Shown: positions 1 to 8,728 of the stretch, one piece after another | Layout of the letters: each line of letters opens with the position of its first letter | How positions within the stretch are numbered: position 1 is the stretch's first letter | Assembly (NCBI GenBank): GCA_016210495.1 | Contig: JACQUC010000258.1 | Coordinates: forward strand, 8,312 to 72,311 | Direction of reading: 5' to 3' | Source of the DNA: Chloroflexota bacterium | GTDB lineage: Bacteria; Chloroflexota; FW602-bin22; JACPRP01 | Length of the DNA: 64,000 nucleotides | Position numbers and translations under genes: made by a program | Notes under the pieces: model-generated | The model's input: only the letters and a program-made list of their open reading frames with translations | Databases searched by the model: none | What the model was told of the DNA's origin: nothing

Positions 1-13
1 TGGCTTGCGGGAG

Positions 14-412
14 TTAACTTTTTACCCTTGGTAGCGGAAGGACGCTGACTTCGGCCATCGGATAATCGTCTGTGTTGCCGGTGACAATCGTAGCTCCATG
101 ACCATAGGCGACCGCGGCCACCAGCATGTCCGTGGTAGACAGGGTTATTCCGCGCCGCGCATTGTTGTAACGCCATTCCCCCGCTAGTTGTGCGTGCTCT
201 GGCTCGATTACCAGGAAAGAGCAGCCGGTGAGGAGCTTCTGTGCCTTGTCTCGATACTTGGGGTTGAGGCCGGAGTACACCTCCGCGACCACTACGTCGC
301 ACACGCACAGGGACTCGCCCCGGTCGTGGAGGTCTCGAATTAGCTCTACGGACGGAGTGACACCCGCCAGGTAGTCGATAACGGCATCGGAGTCCAGTAG
401 ATATCTTGACAT
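14..412 (-). CDS. vapC: VapC-family PIN-domain toxin
   Basis: A 132-residue PIN-domain protein, the usual VapC length. VapC toxins are Mg-dependent ribonucleases that cut RNA and are held inactive by a cognate antitoxin. Visible acidic residues match the PIN active site: Asp7 and Asp9 in LLDSDAVIDYL, Glu44 in VAEVYSG, Asp95 in STTDMLVAAVA, and Asp residues near GNTDDYP. The start codon overlaps the stop of the antitoxin gene by one base (TAATG), so translation is probably coupled. The family call is firm; the RNA target cannot be read from sequence. Confidence 0.9.
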   Translation of the reverse strand: MSRYLLDSDAVIDYLAGVTPSVELIRDLHDRGESLCVCDVVVAEVYSGLNPKYRDKAQKLLTGCSFLVIEPEHAQLAGEWRYNNARRGITLSTTDMLVAAVAYGHGATIVTGNTDDYPMAEVSVLPLPRVKS

Positions 413-696
413 TAGTTTGGCCGTGGCCCGAGTTTCCGTGCGAGCCTGGCGTCATCCTCCCGACGCTGAGCCCGTATCCAGGCGGACGTCTTTTCGGGGG
501 TTTCCCATTCCGGGTGTGATGCGGTGTCTATTGCGCCGGCACACTCCCGCAAGGCGGCGGACAGCACTTCGCGAGAGAGCTTCTCTCGCACAGCAGATTC
601 TATAAAACGGCTTCGCTTGCGCTTGCCCGCAACCCGATCGACCTCCACCAGCAGGTCCTCCGGTAATACAACATGTGCACGTGTTGGCACTGTCAT
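412..696 (-). CDS. Ribbon-helix-helix (CopG-type) antitoxin
   Basis: A 94-residue protein, first gene of the toxin-antitoxin operon. Residues about 8-45 (VVLPEDLLVEVDRVAGKRKR, then SRFIESAVREKL) fit a ribbon-helix-helix DNA-binding domain. The acidic, Trp-containing C-terminal half would wrap the toxin. GAGGAG lies three bases before the ATG. Such antitoxins neutralise the toxin and repress their own promoter; a near-perfect palindrome overlaps the -10 region just upstream, consistent with autoregulation. Confidence 0.85.
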   Translation of the reverse strand: MTVPTRAHVVLPEDLLVEVDRVAGKRKRSRFIESAVREKLSREVLSAALRECAGAIDTASHPEWETPEKTSAWIRAQRREDDARLARKLGPRPN

Positions 697-728
697 GTTC
701 TCCTCGAATTAAAGCCCACTACAAAGCA

Positions 729-762
729 CATATATGGTACCACATATGTACCGGTGTGTCAA
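729..762 (-). promoter_or_regulatory. Toxin-antitoxin promoter with overlapping operator palindrome
   Basis: On the minus strand, TTGACA (757-762) and TACCAT (734-739) are 17 bases apart. Positions 729-748 form a 20-bp palindrome centred on GGTACC with one mismatched pair, covering the -10 box. A second inverted repeat (GGTAC/GTACC, 736-752) overlaps it. This is what an autoregulated RHH antitoxin would bind; binding itself is inferred. Confidence 0.65.
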
Positions 763-801
763 AGTTGGTCGGGTTCGCCCCAGGGTTCGTCTCCGCCCCG
801 T

Positions 802-1080
802 CTACACCCGGCACCCCAGCTTATACCCCTCGTGGATCGCGTTGTGTAGACCGCGCGGGGCGATGGCGTCGCCGATGATGTGGGTCTCGTCCACCATAAA
901 CTCTACCTGGTGCACGAGATCCTGGCGCGATTTGCGCGGGCCCGCCGCGATGACGGTGTCGGCGGGCAAGAGGACTTCGTTGCCTTTCTTCAGGTAGCCC
1001 ATAAGACTGGTTATCTCGACGCCGTCGAACCCCGCCTTTATGGCCCGCTTGGACGCCTCCGCGTGATCGATGTCAGGGAA
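802..1080 (-). pseudogene. Remnant of an old-yellow-enzyme/2,4-dienoyl-CoA-reductase-like flavoprotein
   Basis: A short minus-strand reading frame joins two pieces of this large FMN/FAD/FeS family. The first piece (HAEASKRAIKAGFDGVEI) matches the TIM-barrel segment of the family. The second (from KGNEVLLPADTVIAAG to GDAIAPRGLHNAIHEGYK) matches the extreme C-terminal nucleotide-binding domain. Members are normally about 640 residues; roughly 400 residues between the two pieces are missing, including the FeS cysteines and most of the FAD domain. It cannot be functional. The deletion boundary is inferred from family knowledge. Confidence 0.6.
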
Positions 1081-1217
1081 TCGCTCTTCACCACTGCACC
1101 TCATCGCTAAGCTCCGATCTCCCTTATTCGCCTTTTCCTTTCGATCTCGCATTATAGCATATCGGGCAATTGCTGGGCTTTGATGCACTTTCGGCTCAAT
1201 TCGACCCAGAACACAGC

Positions 1218-1245
1218 TTGACAAGCTGCCAAGAAGTGGTAGAAT
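1218..1245 (+). promoter_or_regulatory. Candidate sigma-70 promoter (distal)
   Basis: TTGACA (1218-1223) and TAGAAT (1240-1245) are separated by 16 bases. It would give a long leader before the amidohydrolase gene at 1616. Confidence 0.45.
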
Positions 1246-1373
1246 CTTTGCAGTCTTGTCCAGCGCTGAGTATTGCAGCAAAGGAGTTGTCCGTCGATTT
1301 GCTCGCCAAAGGACGCCCTCGTTTCGCGCTTGACGGCGTTCCTGCCAGCTTCTTTGTGCCTATCCGTCGAACC

Positions 1374-1402
1374 TTGACAAGCCAGGTTCGTTGTGATATA
1401 CC
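1374..1402 (+). promoter_or_regulatory. Candidate sigma-70 promoter of the amidohydrolase operon
   Basis: TTGACA (1374-1379) and TATACC (1397-1402) are separated by 17 bases, giving a leader of about 205 bases to the ATG at 1616. The box quality and spacing match other strong candidates in the window. Confidence 0.5.
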
Positions 1403-1615
1403 GAAACTGTCCCCAACCAGGGCTGCTTGTGGGATCGATTTGTGTCTCGTCGAACGGCGCGCCCAACCGCACGAGGACACCCAAGCTCCCTTGACCAAGG
1501 ACCAGCAGGAAACAGCTCACCCGAAAGTGGCCCGACGACAACCGCACAGGGGTTCGTCGTGGCTTGTTAGCCTGTCGCTAAGTTTTGAGTTCAAGAAACG
1601 TGGAGGAAAGGACGT

Positions 1616-2836
1616 ATGAGGAAAGTTGCGCTCACGAACATCGCTACACTTGTTTCAGGAGACATCCGTCGGCCGATTCTCGACGCCAACACGGTCCTGA
1701 TCGAGGACGGTAAGATCTCCAAGGTGGGCATGGCGGCAGACATTGACGTGTCGGGCTGCGATCCAGTCATCGACGTGAATGGCATGACCCTCTGCCCGGG
1801 CCTCATCGACCCCCACACGCACGGTGTGATCGGCGACTGGCACCCGAGACACAAGGTCTTCGGGTGGATGGAGGGCGCTTTGCAGGCAGGCGTGACGACG
1901 GCCCTGTCGCAGGGAGAGCCCCACACCCAGGGATGTCCAACCGATCCCGTGGGCACCAAATGCCTGGCGATCTTGGCGGCGAAGACGATGCAGAACTTCC
2001 GGCCCGGCGGAGCAATGAAGTATCACGGCGGTGCCCTCATTCTTCGTGCAGGGCTGAAGGAAGCCGATTTCAAGGAGATGTCCGAGAACGGCGTCTGGCT
2101 GCTTGCAGAGATCGGTGGCGGTGGCCTGTACAAGCCGGAGGATACCAGAGAGATGGTGGCCTGGGCGCGCAAGTACGGGTTTAAGGTCCCAATGCACTGT
2201 GGTGGCGAGTCGATCCCTGGCTCGGCCCTGGTAGGGCCGGCGATGATCATCGAGACCCAGCCCGACTGCGTGGTACACACCAACGGTGGCTGCACGGCTG
2301 TGTCGATGGGTGAGATCAAGCAACTGATATATGAAACTCGCTTCCCGCTTGAGGTCATCTACAACGGCAATCCTTGGGCTGCCTACGAGATCGTCCGCAT
2401 GTTGGCCGAGAAAGATGAGTTGGATCGCCTGTTCCTTGGCTCGGATACGCCGATTGGCATCGGTGTTATTCCCACAGCCATTCTGCGCTGCATGGTTCAG
2501 ATTTCGTCGTTGAACAAGATACCGGCGGCAAAAGTGATCGCGGCGGCAACAGGCAACACGGCGCGTGTCTACGGCCTGAACGTGGGCATCGTAGAGCCGG
2601 GTCGCGAGGCAGACCTGCTCGTCATGGATTTTGCGCAGAGTTCCGCAGCGAAGAATGCGCTGGAGAACATCGAGATCGGCGACACGCCCTCCATAGCGAT
2701 GATAATGGTGGATGGAGAGATCGTGACGACGCGCGGGAGAAACGCGCCGCAGGCGACGCGAGGCATCAAGATCAATGGACAGGAGATGGGGGCGGCCGTG
2801 AGCGTGCACGAGTACTTCTTTGGCCGATCTTCTTAG
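1616..2836 (+). CDS. Enamidase-like amidohydrolase
   Basis: A 406-residue amidohydrolase-superfamily metalloenzyme. The metal-binding HxH is at His67/His69 (GLIDPHTHG), with further likely ligands in FKVPMHCGG and VVHTNGG and the late Asp in LFLGSDTP. From recall, the whole protein (VSGDI near the N-terminus, HGGALIL, GVIPTAILR, TGNTARVYGLN, RNAPQATR) follows the enamidase of Eubacterium barkeri, which opens the ring of 6-oxo-tetrahydronicotinate by hydrolysing its cyclic enamide. It starts with ATG after GGAGGAAAGG. The Liv-type binding protein and a UbiD decarboxylase follow directly, suggesting a transported heterocyclic or amide acid as substrate. The exact substrate is uncertain. Confidence 0.8.
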   Translation: MRKVALTNIATLVSGDIRRPILDANTVLIEDGKISKVGMAADIDVSGCDPVIDVNGMTLCPGLIDPHTHGVIGDWHPRHKVFGWMEGALQAGVTTALSQGEPHTQGCPTDPVGTKCLAILAAKTMQNFRPGGAMKYHGGALILRAGLKEADFKEMSENGVWLLAEIGGGGLYKPEDTREMVAWARKYGFKVPMHCGGESIPGSALVGPAMIIETQPDCVVHTNGGCTAVSMGEIKQLIYETRFPLEVIYNGNPWAAYEIVRMLAEKDELDRLFLGSDTPIGIGVIPTAILRCMVQISSLNKIPAAKVIAAATGNTARVYGLNVGIVEPGREADLLVMDFAQSSAAKNALENIEIGDTPSIAMIMVDGEIVTTRGRNAPQATRGIKINGQEMGAAVSVHEYFFGRSS

Positions 2837-2873
2837 AGCGGATATCGGAAAAATAAATCATAGGAGGTCAAGT

Positions 2874-4241
2874 GTGGCAAAAGGAGTAGGACTACTTTTC
2901 ACGGTTCTTTTGGTGGCGGCTCTGGTGGCGGGCTGTGCTCAGCCGGCGCCCGCGCCCGAGAAACCGGCGGCCGCGACTCCGGCCGCTAAGCCCGCGGAGT
3001 CCAAGCCTGCCGAGAGTAAGCCTGCGGCGGCGACCCCCGCGGCGAAGGCCCCTGATAAGCCGACGGCAGCCCCCGCCGCCGCGGCCAAGCCCGCCATCAA
3101 GATCGGGTATCTGACGCCTCTTACGGGTGTCTACGCCGCGCTCGGCGCCGATCTAAAGGATGGCTTCGCGCTGTACCTCGAGGAGAAGGGTGGCCAGTTG
3201 GCAGGGCGCAAGATCGAGGTGCTTGTAGAAGACAGCGAGGCCAAGCCCGACGTAGGCTTGACCAAGGCCAAGAAACTGGTCGAGCGGGACAACGTGCAGA
3301 TGCTGGCCGGAGTCATCCACAGTGGTGTTGCCCTGGGGCTTGCTCCGTACGCGAAAGAGAAAAAGATCCCTCTCTTTATTCACAACGCCGGGGCCGACGA
3401 CCTGACCAAGAAGGAGGCCAGCCCTTACATCTTTCGCATCTCGTTCGCCAACAGCATGAACACGCATCCTGTGGGTGAATGGGCTTACAAGAAGGGCCTG
3501 CGGAAGGCGGCAATCGTTTCGTCGGACTACGCCGCGGGATGGGAATACTCCGGCGGATTCGCTCGCACTTTTACGGAGGCGGGGGGCCAGATAGTGCAAG
3601 AGCTCTACCACCCGCTTGGTGCGGCCGATCTCTCGCCATACATCACGGCCATCAAGCCCGAGGTCGACGTCGTCTACTCGTTTAACTCAGGTGCGGACGC
3701 ACTGAAGTTCGTGAAAACCTACGAGGAGTACGGGGTCAAGAAGCGAGCTGCCCTGATCGGACCGGGCGGGCTGACGGACGACTCGATTCTTCCTCAACAG
3801 GGTGACGCCGCACTGGGCACCTTCACGTCCGGCAACTACACGACCGCGCTGGCAAACCCTGAGAACAAGACTTTCATGGCCGCCTTCACGAAGAAGTTCA
3901 ACCGGCCGGTCACGTACTTTGCGGAGCACGGCTACGCGGGCGCAATGATGTTGGAGAAGGCATTGCAGGCAGTCCAGGGCAACATGGAGGATTCCGAAAA
4001 GTTCCTCGCGGCGCTGGCGAAGGCGGAGGTTCCCAACGCTCCGCGCGGCCCCATCAAGCTCGACCAGTACCGAAACATCATTAACAACATCTACATCATG
4101 GAAACTAAGAAGGTAGACGGGAAGCTGGTGAACGTTCCCATAGAAACCTTCAAGGATGTTTCGCAGTTCTGGAAGTGGAGCCCCGATGAGTTCACGAAGA
4201 TGCCCACCTACACCGACGCGAAAGGTAAGTGGGCTAAGTAG
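2874..4241 (+). CDS. Liv-type ABC transporter substrate-binding lipoprotein
   Basis: A 455-residue extracellular solute-binding protein (Peripla_BP_6/LivJ type). A hydrophobic leader ends in the lipobox LVAGC, so it is lipid-anchored outside the membrane. An Ala/Pro/Lys-rich spacer (about residues 25-70) precedes the binding domain, which begins IKIGYLTPLTGVYAALG. I chose the GTG at 2874 because AGGAGG lies six bases upstream; a longer in-frame ATG at 2820 overlaps the preceding gene and would spoil the signal peptide. The permease and ATPase genes are about 8 kb downstream (12339-15617), so this probably feeds that transporter. The ligand is probably a carboxylate or amino-acid-like compound. 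Confidence 0.85.
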   Translation: MAKGVGLLFTVLLVAALVAGCAQPAPAPEKPAAATPAAKPAESKPAESKPAAATPAAKAPDKPTAAPAAAAKPAIKIGYLTPLTGVYAALGADLKDGFALYLEEKGGQLAGRKIEVLVEDSEAKPDVGLTKAKKLVERDNVQMLAGVIHSGVALGLAPYAKEKKIPLFIHNAGADDLTKKEASPYIFRISFANSMNTHPVGEWAYKKGLRKAAIVSSDYAAGWEYSGGFARTFTEAGGQIVQELYHPLGAADLSPYITAIKPEVDVVYSFNSGADALKFVKTYEEYGVKKRAALIGPGGLTDDSILPQQGDAALGTFTSGNYTTALANPENKTFMAAFTKKFNRPVTYFAEHGYAGAMMLEKALQAVQGNMEDSEKFLAALAKAEVPNAPRGPIKLDQYRNIINNIYIMETKKVDGKLVNVPIETFKDVSQFWKWSPDEFTKMPTYTDAKGKWAK

Positions 4242-4300
4242 CATTCAGTCACGTGGCAACCAGGGCAAGGTCCCTAGATGAAGTGAGCCAATAAGTGCCC

Positions 4301-4333
4301 GTAGGGGCATCCGCCATAGGCGGATGCCCCTAC
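4301..4333. repeat. Palindromic intergenic repeat (GTAGGGGC family)
   Basis: An inverted repeat whose arms start GTAGGGGCATCCGCC and end GGCGGATGCCCCTAC, 33 bases in all. It shares the GTAGGGGC outer end with repeats at 21097, 31981, 33410 and 48716. It sits between the binding-protein and UbiD genes and has no T-tract, so it is not a typical terminator. Confidence 0.8.
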
Positions 4334-4386
4334 CAGACCTGCTCTGGTTGCTGCACACAATCCAAGCACAACCAGGAGGACAGCGG

Positions 4387-5787
4387 ATGCCAAAAGATAT
4401 GCGGACCTGGATCAACCAGCTCGAGGAAGCCGGAGAGCTTCTTCACCTTAAGCGACCGGTGAGTCCCCTGACCGAGATGGGCGCTCTCATGTACGAGTGC
4501 AGGGACAAGGCGCTCCTTTTTGAAAGACTGACCGGCTTTCCCGGCTGGCGAGGTATTGGGCAGGCTCCCGCGACGCCCCGCCAGGCCGCCATCGCCTTCG
4601 ACACAACACTCGATCAGGTCGTTCCTACTTTCGCCGGCAAGCTAAACCAGCGCGTTGCTCCCGAGATGGTAGCGACCGGTCCCGTGAAAGAGGTGATCCT
4701 CAAAGGGGAGGATGTCGACGTGCGAAAGCTGCCGGCGCACAAGGCCGGCGTCAAAGACGCGGCGCCGTTCATCACTGCGGGCATGTGCATTACCAAGGAC
4801 CCGGATACCGGTATCAGGAACATGAGCATTCATCGTCTCCAGATCAAGGAAAGAAATCGTACCGGCTTCTTGGGCATAGTCGGGCGCCACACGTATCTCA
4901 ATTACCGAAAATACGAGCTGAAGAACGAGCCAATGCCCATTGCCGTTTGCATCGGGCATCACCCGCTTTACTATTTCGCGGCGACGACCACGGGCCCCTA
5001 CGAAATGGACGAGATCGAGCTGGCAGGTGCACTGCTCGGAGAGCCCGTGCCCCTGGTGAAGTGCGAGACCATAGACCTGGAAGTGCCTGCGTACGCCGAG
5101 ATCATCCTGGAGGGCCACGTTCTACCTCACTATCGTGAGTCGGAGGGGCCATTCTCGGAGTTCCAGGACTACTATATAGCCGGAACGGGCCAGAACCCCG
5201 TGCTCGAGTTCACGGCGATGACCATGCGCAAGGACGCCATCTACAAGAACCTCCAGAACGGGGCGGAGGTCGAGGGCTGTGTCTACCACAAGCTGCCGAT
5301 GGCGGCCACGATCTACAACCGCCTGAAGAACATCGGCGGTATGGCTCTCGTCAAGAACGTGATGACGCTGCCGGGCATCTTCGGCGTAGTAGTGCAAATG
5401 ACGCCGCGCTTCTACGGCGAGGCAAAGACCGTGTTGCTGAGCGTCCTTTCCTCCGAGTATCTCCATCCGAAGATCGCCATCGCGGTGGACGAGGATGTGG
5501 ACATATTCAATAACACGGACATCATCTGGGCCGTCAACACGCGCGTCAACCCCGAGGAGGACATCATGGTCATTCCGGGGATGCGCATTATCCCGATGGA
5601 CCCGACGGGGAAAGAGTACGGCGTCAGCAGCACGCCCGAGTGGCACCGTATCGGCGGGAAAATGATCATCGACGCCACCAAGCCGCCCACCTGCAATGCC
5701 CAAGGTCGGGAGCAGTTCGAGCGAATTCGTCCAATCGGTAAGGGCGAGGTTTTCTTGAAAGATTACCTAGAGTGGAATGATGCCTGA
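4387..5787 (+). CDS. UbiD-family prenyl-FMN-dependent (de)carboxylase
   Basis: A 466-residue UbiD-fold enzyme of normal family length. These enzymes use prenylated FMN made by UbiX to remove or add CO2 on aromatic, heteroaromatic or unsaturated acids. Family landmarks are the segment around RNMSIHRLQIK (cofactor and metal binding) and the conserved EGPFSEFQDYY with its catalytic acid region. I chose the ATG at 4387, which follows CAGGAGGACAGCGG; an upstream in-frame ATG at 4324 lies partly inside a palindromic repeat. No ubiX is in the window. The stop overlaps the next gene by 11 bases, so it is probably co-expressed with the molybdoenzyme. Confidence 0.9.
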   Translation: MPKDMRTWINQLEEAGELLHLKRPVSPLTEMGALMYECRDKALLFERLTGFPGWRGIGQAPATPRQAAIAFDTTLDQVVPTFAGKLNQRVAPEMVATGPVKEVILKGEDVDVRKLPAHKAGVKDAAPFITAGMCITKDPDTGIRNMSIHRLQIKERNRTGFLGIVGRHTYLNYRKYELKNEPMPIAVCIGHHPLYYFAATTTGPYEMDEIELAGALLGEPVPLVKCETIDLEVPAYAEIILEGHVLPHYRESEGPFSEFQDYYIAGTGQNPVLEFTAMTMRKDAIYKNLQNGAEVEGCVYHKLPMAATIYNRLKNIGGMALVKNVMTLPGIFGVVVQMTPRFYGEAKTVLLSVLSSEYLHPKIAIAVDEDVDIFNNTDIIWAVNTRVNPEEDIMVIPGMRIIPMDPTGKEYGVSSTPEWHRIGGKMIIDATKPPTCNAQGREQFERIRPIGKGEVFLKDYLEWNDA

Positions 5788-8260
5788 TCGTAACGAACGA
5801 TGGATTCCTAGCACCTGCAAGCTGTGCCTGCACGGCTGTGGCATATTGGTCAAGGTCGTCGACGGCGTGGCCGTCAAGATCGAGGGCAATCCCAACAACC
5901 TGGACAATCTGGGCAAGCTTTGCCCGAAAGGGAACGCCGGTCTTATGCGGCTGTACGATCCCCGCCGGGTCAAGGCGCCGTTACGGCGCACCAACCCCAG
6001 GAAGGGCTATGACCAGGATCCTGGCTGGGAAGAGATCAGTTGGGACGAAGCCCTCGACGAGGTTGCGCGCAGGTTCCGGAAGATCCGCGAGGACAACCCG
6101 CGAAAGCTCCTTGCCTCCGTGGGCGACTTCCAGCGCTCGTACCTGTGGGCGTGGCCGTTGATCTTCGGGGCGCCGCACATCGTTAGCACCGTCGGCACCT
6201 ATTGCGGCTCAGCAGCACACCCGTTGAGCGGTATCGTGGACGGCTGCTTTAGCAACGTCAACGACTACGACCATTGCAACTACTGGATCCAGATCGGAGC
6301 GGGCGACGGGTTCTCCTCCCATCTCCACTTGTCAGGATCGGCAAAACGCATGGCCGATGCCAGAATGCGGGGCATGCGGTTGGTCGTCGTGGATCCTCGG
6401 CTCTCCGTGGCGGCCGCCAAGGCAGACGAATGGATCCCCATTCGTCCGGCGACGGACCGCGCCTTTGTGCTGGGGCTCATGAACGTGCTGGTCTTCGAGC
6501 TTGGCATCCACGACGCCAGGTTCCTCAAGATTCAAACCAACGCACCATATCTTGTGGGGCCGGACGGTTTTATGGTGCGTGACCAGTCGGGCAAGCCGCT
6601 CGTTTGGGATGGCGTTGAGCGGGTTGTGAAAGCCTACGACGACCCGACCGTGCGGGACTTCTCTCTGGAGGGAACCTACACGGCGCAGGGCGTCGAGTGC
6701 AGGCCGGCCTTCCAGGTGTTCAAGGACATATTGAAAGACTACACACCCGAAAGCATGTCGCTGGTGACGAGCGTGCCTGTCGAAACCATCAGACGCATCG
6801 CCAGGGAGCTGGGCGAGGCGGCACGCATCGGTAGCACCATCGTGCTCGACGGCAAGGAGTATCCCTACCGGCCGGCGGCCGTGACGTACTATCGCGGTGC
6901 CCACTCCCACGCCGACGGCACCCTCGACAACATGACTTTCAAGACCATTAACACGCTTCTGGGCAACGTCGACGTTCCCGGCGGCCATCTCGGCGTTCCC
7001 TATGATTTCCGAGGTTATCTGATCGAGCCGGGTCCGGATGGCATGGTCGCACCAAAGCCGCACCAGGATATGCCCTGGATGCCGTTCAGATACCCGCCGC
7101 TTTCATCGCACCTGGCGGAGCTGTTCCCCATCGGGTTCACGGCCGGCCATCTGAGCGTCGAGACCTTGACCAACCCCGGCAAGTACAGCCCGGCCTTCAA
7201 GCCCGAGGCGATGCTAATCTACCATTCGAACCCAATATGGAATCAGCCCGCTACCGACAAGATGATCGGAATTCTCAAGAGCCTGGACTTCATCGTGGCC
7301 ATCGACATACTGCTCAACGAGTCGACTGTCTGGGCCGATATCGTGCTGCCCGATCATTCGTATCTGGAATCGTATGCTTTGCAGTGTAGCGAGCCGCCGA
7401 TGGTCACAGGACAGACGCTACGGCAACCGGTAGTTGGGCCACTGTACAAAACCAAAGACGCGGTAGACATCTTCTACGAGTTGGCCGAAAGAATTGGCTT
7501 CCTCGAGGACTGGAACGATTACCTGAACTTCCGGCTTTGGTTTTACAAGAAGCCTCAGTACATGCTCGATCCGAAGATGAAGCATAGTCCCGAGGAGATT
7601 CTGGACGCCGTGGCCAGGTCTGTTAATGGGGACGAGCGAGGCCTCGAGTGGTTCAAAGAGCACGGCAACGCCGTGAGGAAGCTTACCCCGGCGGAGATGT
7701 ACCAGCCTTACCACGAGCTGCGAATACCTTTTTACTTCGAGTTCATCAAGAAGACGGGCAAAGAGCTTGCGGAGAAGATAAGAGAAAAGGGCGGTGAGTG
7801 GGATACCTCTGACTACCTGCCTCTGCCGATTTGGCGAGAGAGCAAGCTGTATCGTGAGCCGTCCGAGTTCGATATGTATGCCATTTGTTTCAAGGAGGCC
7901 ATACACAATTTCGCCGATACGATTACCATCCCCTGGCTCACTGAGATCAGCGACCGGGATCCGGCGAATCTTGGCATTCTGATCAATGCTCAGACCGCAC
8001 GGCGCAAGGGGATTGCCAGTGGTGACGAAATCGTCGTGACCTCGCCTTACGGAGAGGTTCGCGGCAAGGCCGTGGTGACTCAGGGGATCCATCCGGAGGT
8101 GGTCGGGGTGTCCAATGGTGTGAGCCGCTGGGTGAACCGCGCTCTGCCGAACCGCCCGGCGATCTCTTTCAATAGCCTTCTCAGCCCTTCGATGGACTAT
8201 ACCGACAAGGTCACAGGATCGTTCGAGACGGCCGCCAGGGTGAAAGTCGCCAGGGCATAG
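5777..8260 (+). CDS. Molybdopterin oxidoreductase, catalytic subunit (DMSO-reductase family)
   Basis: An 827-residue bis-molybdopterin enzyme. An N-terminal [4Fe-4S] motif is clear: Cys14, Cys17, Cys21 and Cys49 (CKLCLHGC ... KLCPKG). Cys143 in GTYCGSAAHP sits where the family places its Mo/W ligand. The C-terminal molybdopterin-binding domain starts near NLGILINAQTA. There is no twin-arginine leader, so unlike many such enzymes it probably stays in the cytoplasm. It overlaps ubiD upstream and is followed by MoaD-like, FeS and NrfD genes, forming a membrane-bound three-subunit oxidoreductase. The substrate is unknown; adjacency to UbiD suggests an aromatic or enoic acid pathway. Confidence 0.88.
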   Translation: MMPDRNERWIPSTCKLCLHGCGILVKVVDGVAVKIEGNPNNLDNLGKLCPKGNAGLMRLYDPRRVKAPLRRTNPRKGYDQDPGWEEISWDEALDEVARRFRKIREDNPRKLLASVGDFQRSYLWAWPLIFGAPHIVSTVGTYCGSAAHPLSGIVDGCFSNVNDYDHCNYWIQIGAGDGFSSHLHLSGSAKRMADARMRGMRLVVVDPRLSVAAAKADEWIPIRPATDRAFVLGLMNVLVFELGIHDARFLKIQTNAPYLVGPDGFMVRDQSGKPLVWDGVERVVKAYDDPTVRDFSLEGTYTAQGVECRPAFQVFKDILKDYTPESMSLVTSVPVETIRRIARELGEAARIGSTIVLDGKEYPYRPAAVTYYRGAHSHADGTLDNMTFKTINTLLGNVDVPGGHLGVPYDFRGYLIEPGPDGMVAPKPHQDMPWMPFRYPPLSSHLAELFPIGFTAGHLSVETLTNPGKYSPAFKPEAMLIYHSNPIWNQPATDKMIGILKSLDFIVAIDILLNESTVWADIVLPDHSYLESYALQCSEPPMVTGQTLRQPVVGPLYKTKDAVDIFYELAERIGFLEDWNDYLNFRLWFYKKPQYMLDPKMKHSPEEILDAVARSVNGDERGLEWFKEHGNAVRKLTPAEMYQPYHELRIPFYFEFIKKTGKELAEKIREKGGEWDTSDYLPLPIWRESKLYREPSEFDMYAICFKEAIHNFADTITIPWLTEISDRDPANLGILINAQTARRKGIASGDEIVVTSPYGEVRGKAVVTQGIHPEVVGVSNGVSRWVNRALPNRPAISFNSLLSPSMDYTDKVTGSFETAARVKVARA

Positions 8261-8277
8261 AGGGTTTGGGGCGATTG

Positions 8278-8357
8278 TCATTCTGAACGAAGCGGAGCGC
8301 AGTGAAGAATCTCGGCGCACGTGCGCAGAGACCCTTCGCTATCGCTCAGGGTGACAA
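8278..8357. repeat. Intergenic inverted repeat (TCATTCTGAACGAAG type)
   Basis: The left end reads TCATTCTGAACGAAGCGG and the right end CTATCGCTCAGGGTGACAAT, roughly inverted around a middle with CGCACGTGCG. This resembles a repeat seen widely in environmental bacterial genomes. It separates the catalytic subunit gene from the MoaD-like gene. Confidence 0.75.
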
Positions 8358-8407
8358 TTAGAAGACGCACCGGGTCGGGATTCCGGGGCAGACAAGGTGA
8401 GTCGTAG

Positions 8408-8728
8408 ATGGTAAAAGCCAGGGTGACTGCCCTGCAAAGCGTCCGGCGAGCCATCGGATGGAGCAGCCGGGAAGTCGACTTCGCGGGCGGCACGCTAGAG
8501 GATTTGCTGCGACAGATTCAGACCGGCGACGGCCAGACGCTGTACGATTTCCTTGTGGAAAACGGCGAATTGAAACCAGATTACGCGGTCATCGTAAACG
8601 GGGATAGCGTGGCTGCTCGCGGGCCGAGCGGCCTCTCGATGCATCTAACGGACAACGACGAAGTCGTGGCGATGGCTGTGCTCAGTGTCATGTCAGGAGG
8701 TAGCTCGTGGTTCGTTGGGGCATGGTGA
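8408..8728 (+). CDS. MoaD/ThiS-like ubiquitin-fold protein
   Basis: A 106-residue beta-grasp protein. The segments LEDLLRQI, YAVIVNGDSV and GLSMHLTDNDEVVAM follow the MoaD/ThiS pattern, which carries sulfur as a C-terminal Gly-Gly thiocarboxylate for molybdopterin synthesis. Here the Gly-Gly (SVMSGG) is not terminal: eight residues (SSWFVGAW) follow. The two Gly codons also form the AGGAGGT ribosome-binding site of the next gene, which overlaps by 22 bases. It may be a dedicated cofactor-sulfur carrier for the adjoining molybdoenzyme, needing tail removal, or a non-carrier relative. Confidence 0.7.
   Translation: MVKARVTALQSVRRAIGWSSREVDFAGGTLEDLLRQIQTGDGQTLYDFLVENGELKPDYAVIVNGDSVAARGPSGLSMHLTDNDEVVAMAVLSVMSGGSSWFVGAW

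Larger units (their letters stand above)
1081..1615. other. Gene-free stretch with promoters, upstream of the catabolic island
   Basis: No reading frame here resembles a known protein. The longest plus-strand frame (1170-1619) runs into the next gene, has no recognisable motif and lacks a ribosome-binding site. Two good sigma-70-type promoters point right (see 1218-1245 and 1374-1402). The stretch may include decayed sequence continuing from the flavoprotein remnant. Confidence 0.5.

Noticed and set aside
1170..1619. 149-codon open frame on the plus strand
   Set aside because: No ribosome-binding site or recognisable motif, and it runs into the amidohydrolase start; treated as non-coding.
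2820..2873. ATG 2820 as start of the substrate-binding protein
   Set aside because: It overlaps the amidohydrolase gene and would put 18 polar residues before the signal peptide; GTG 2874 has a good AGGAGG.
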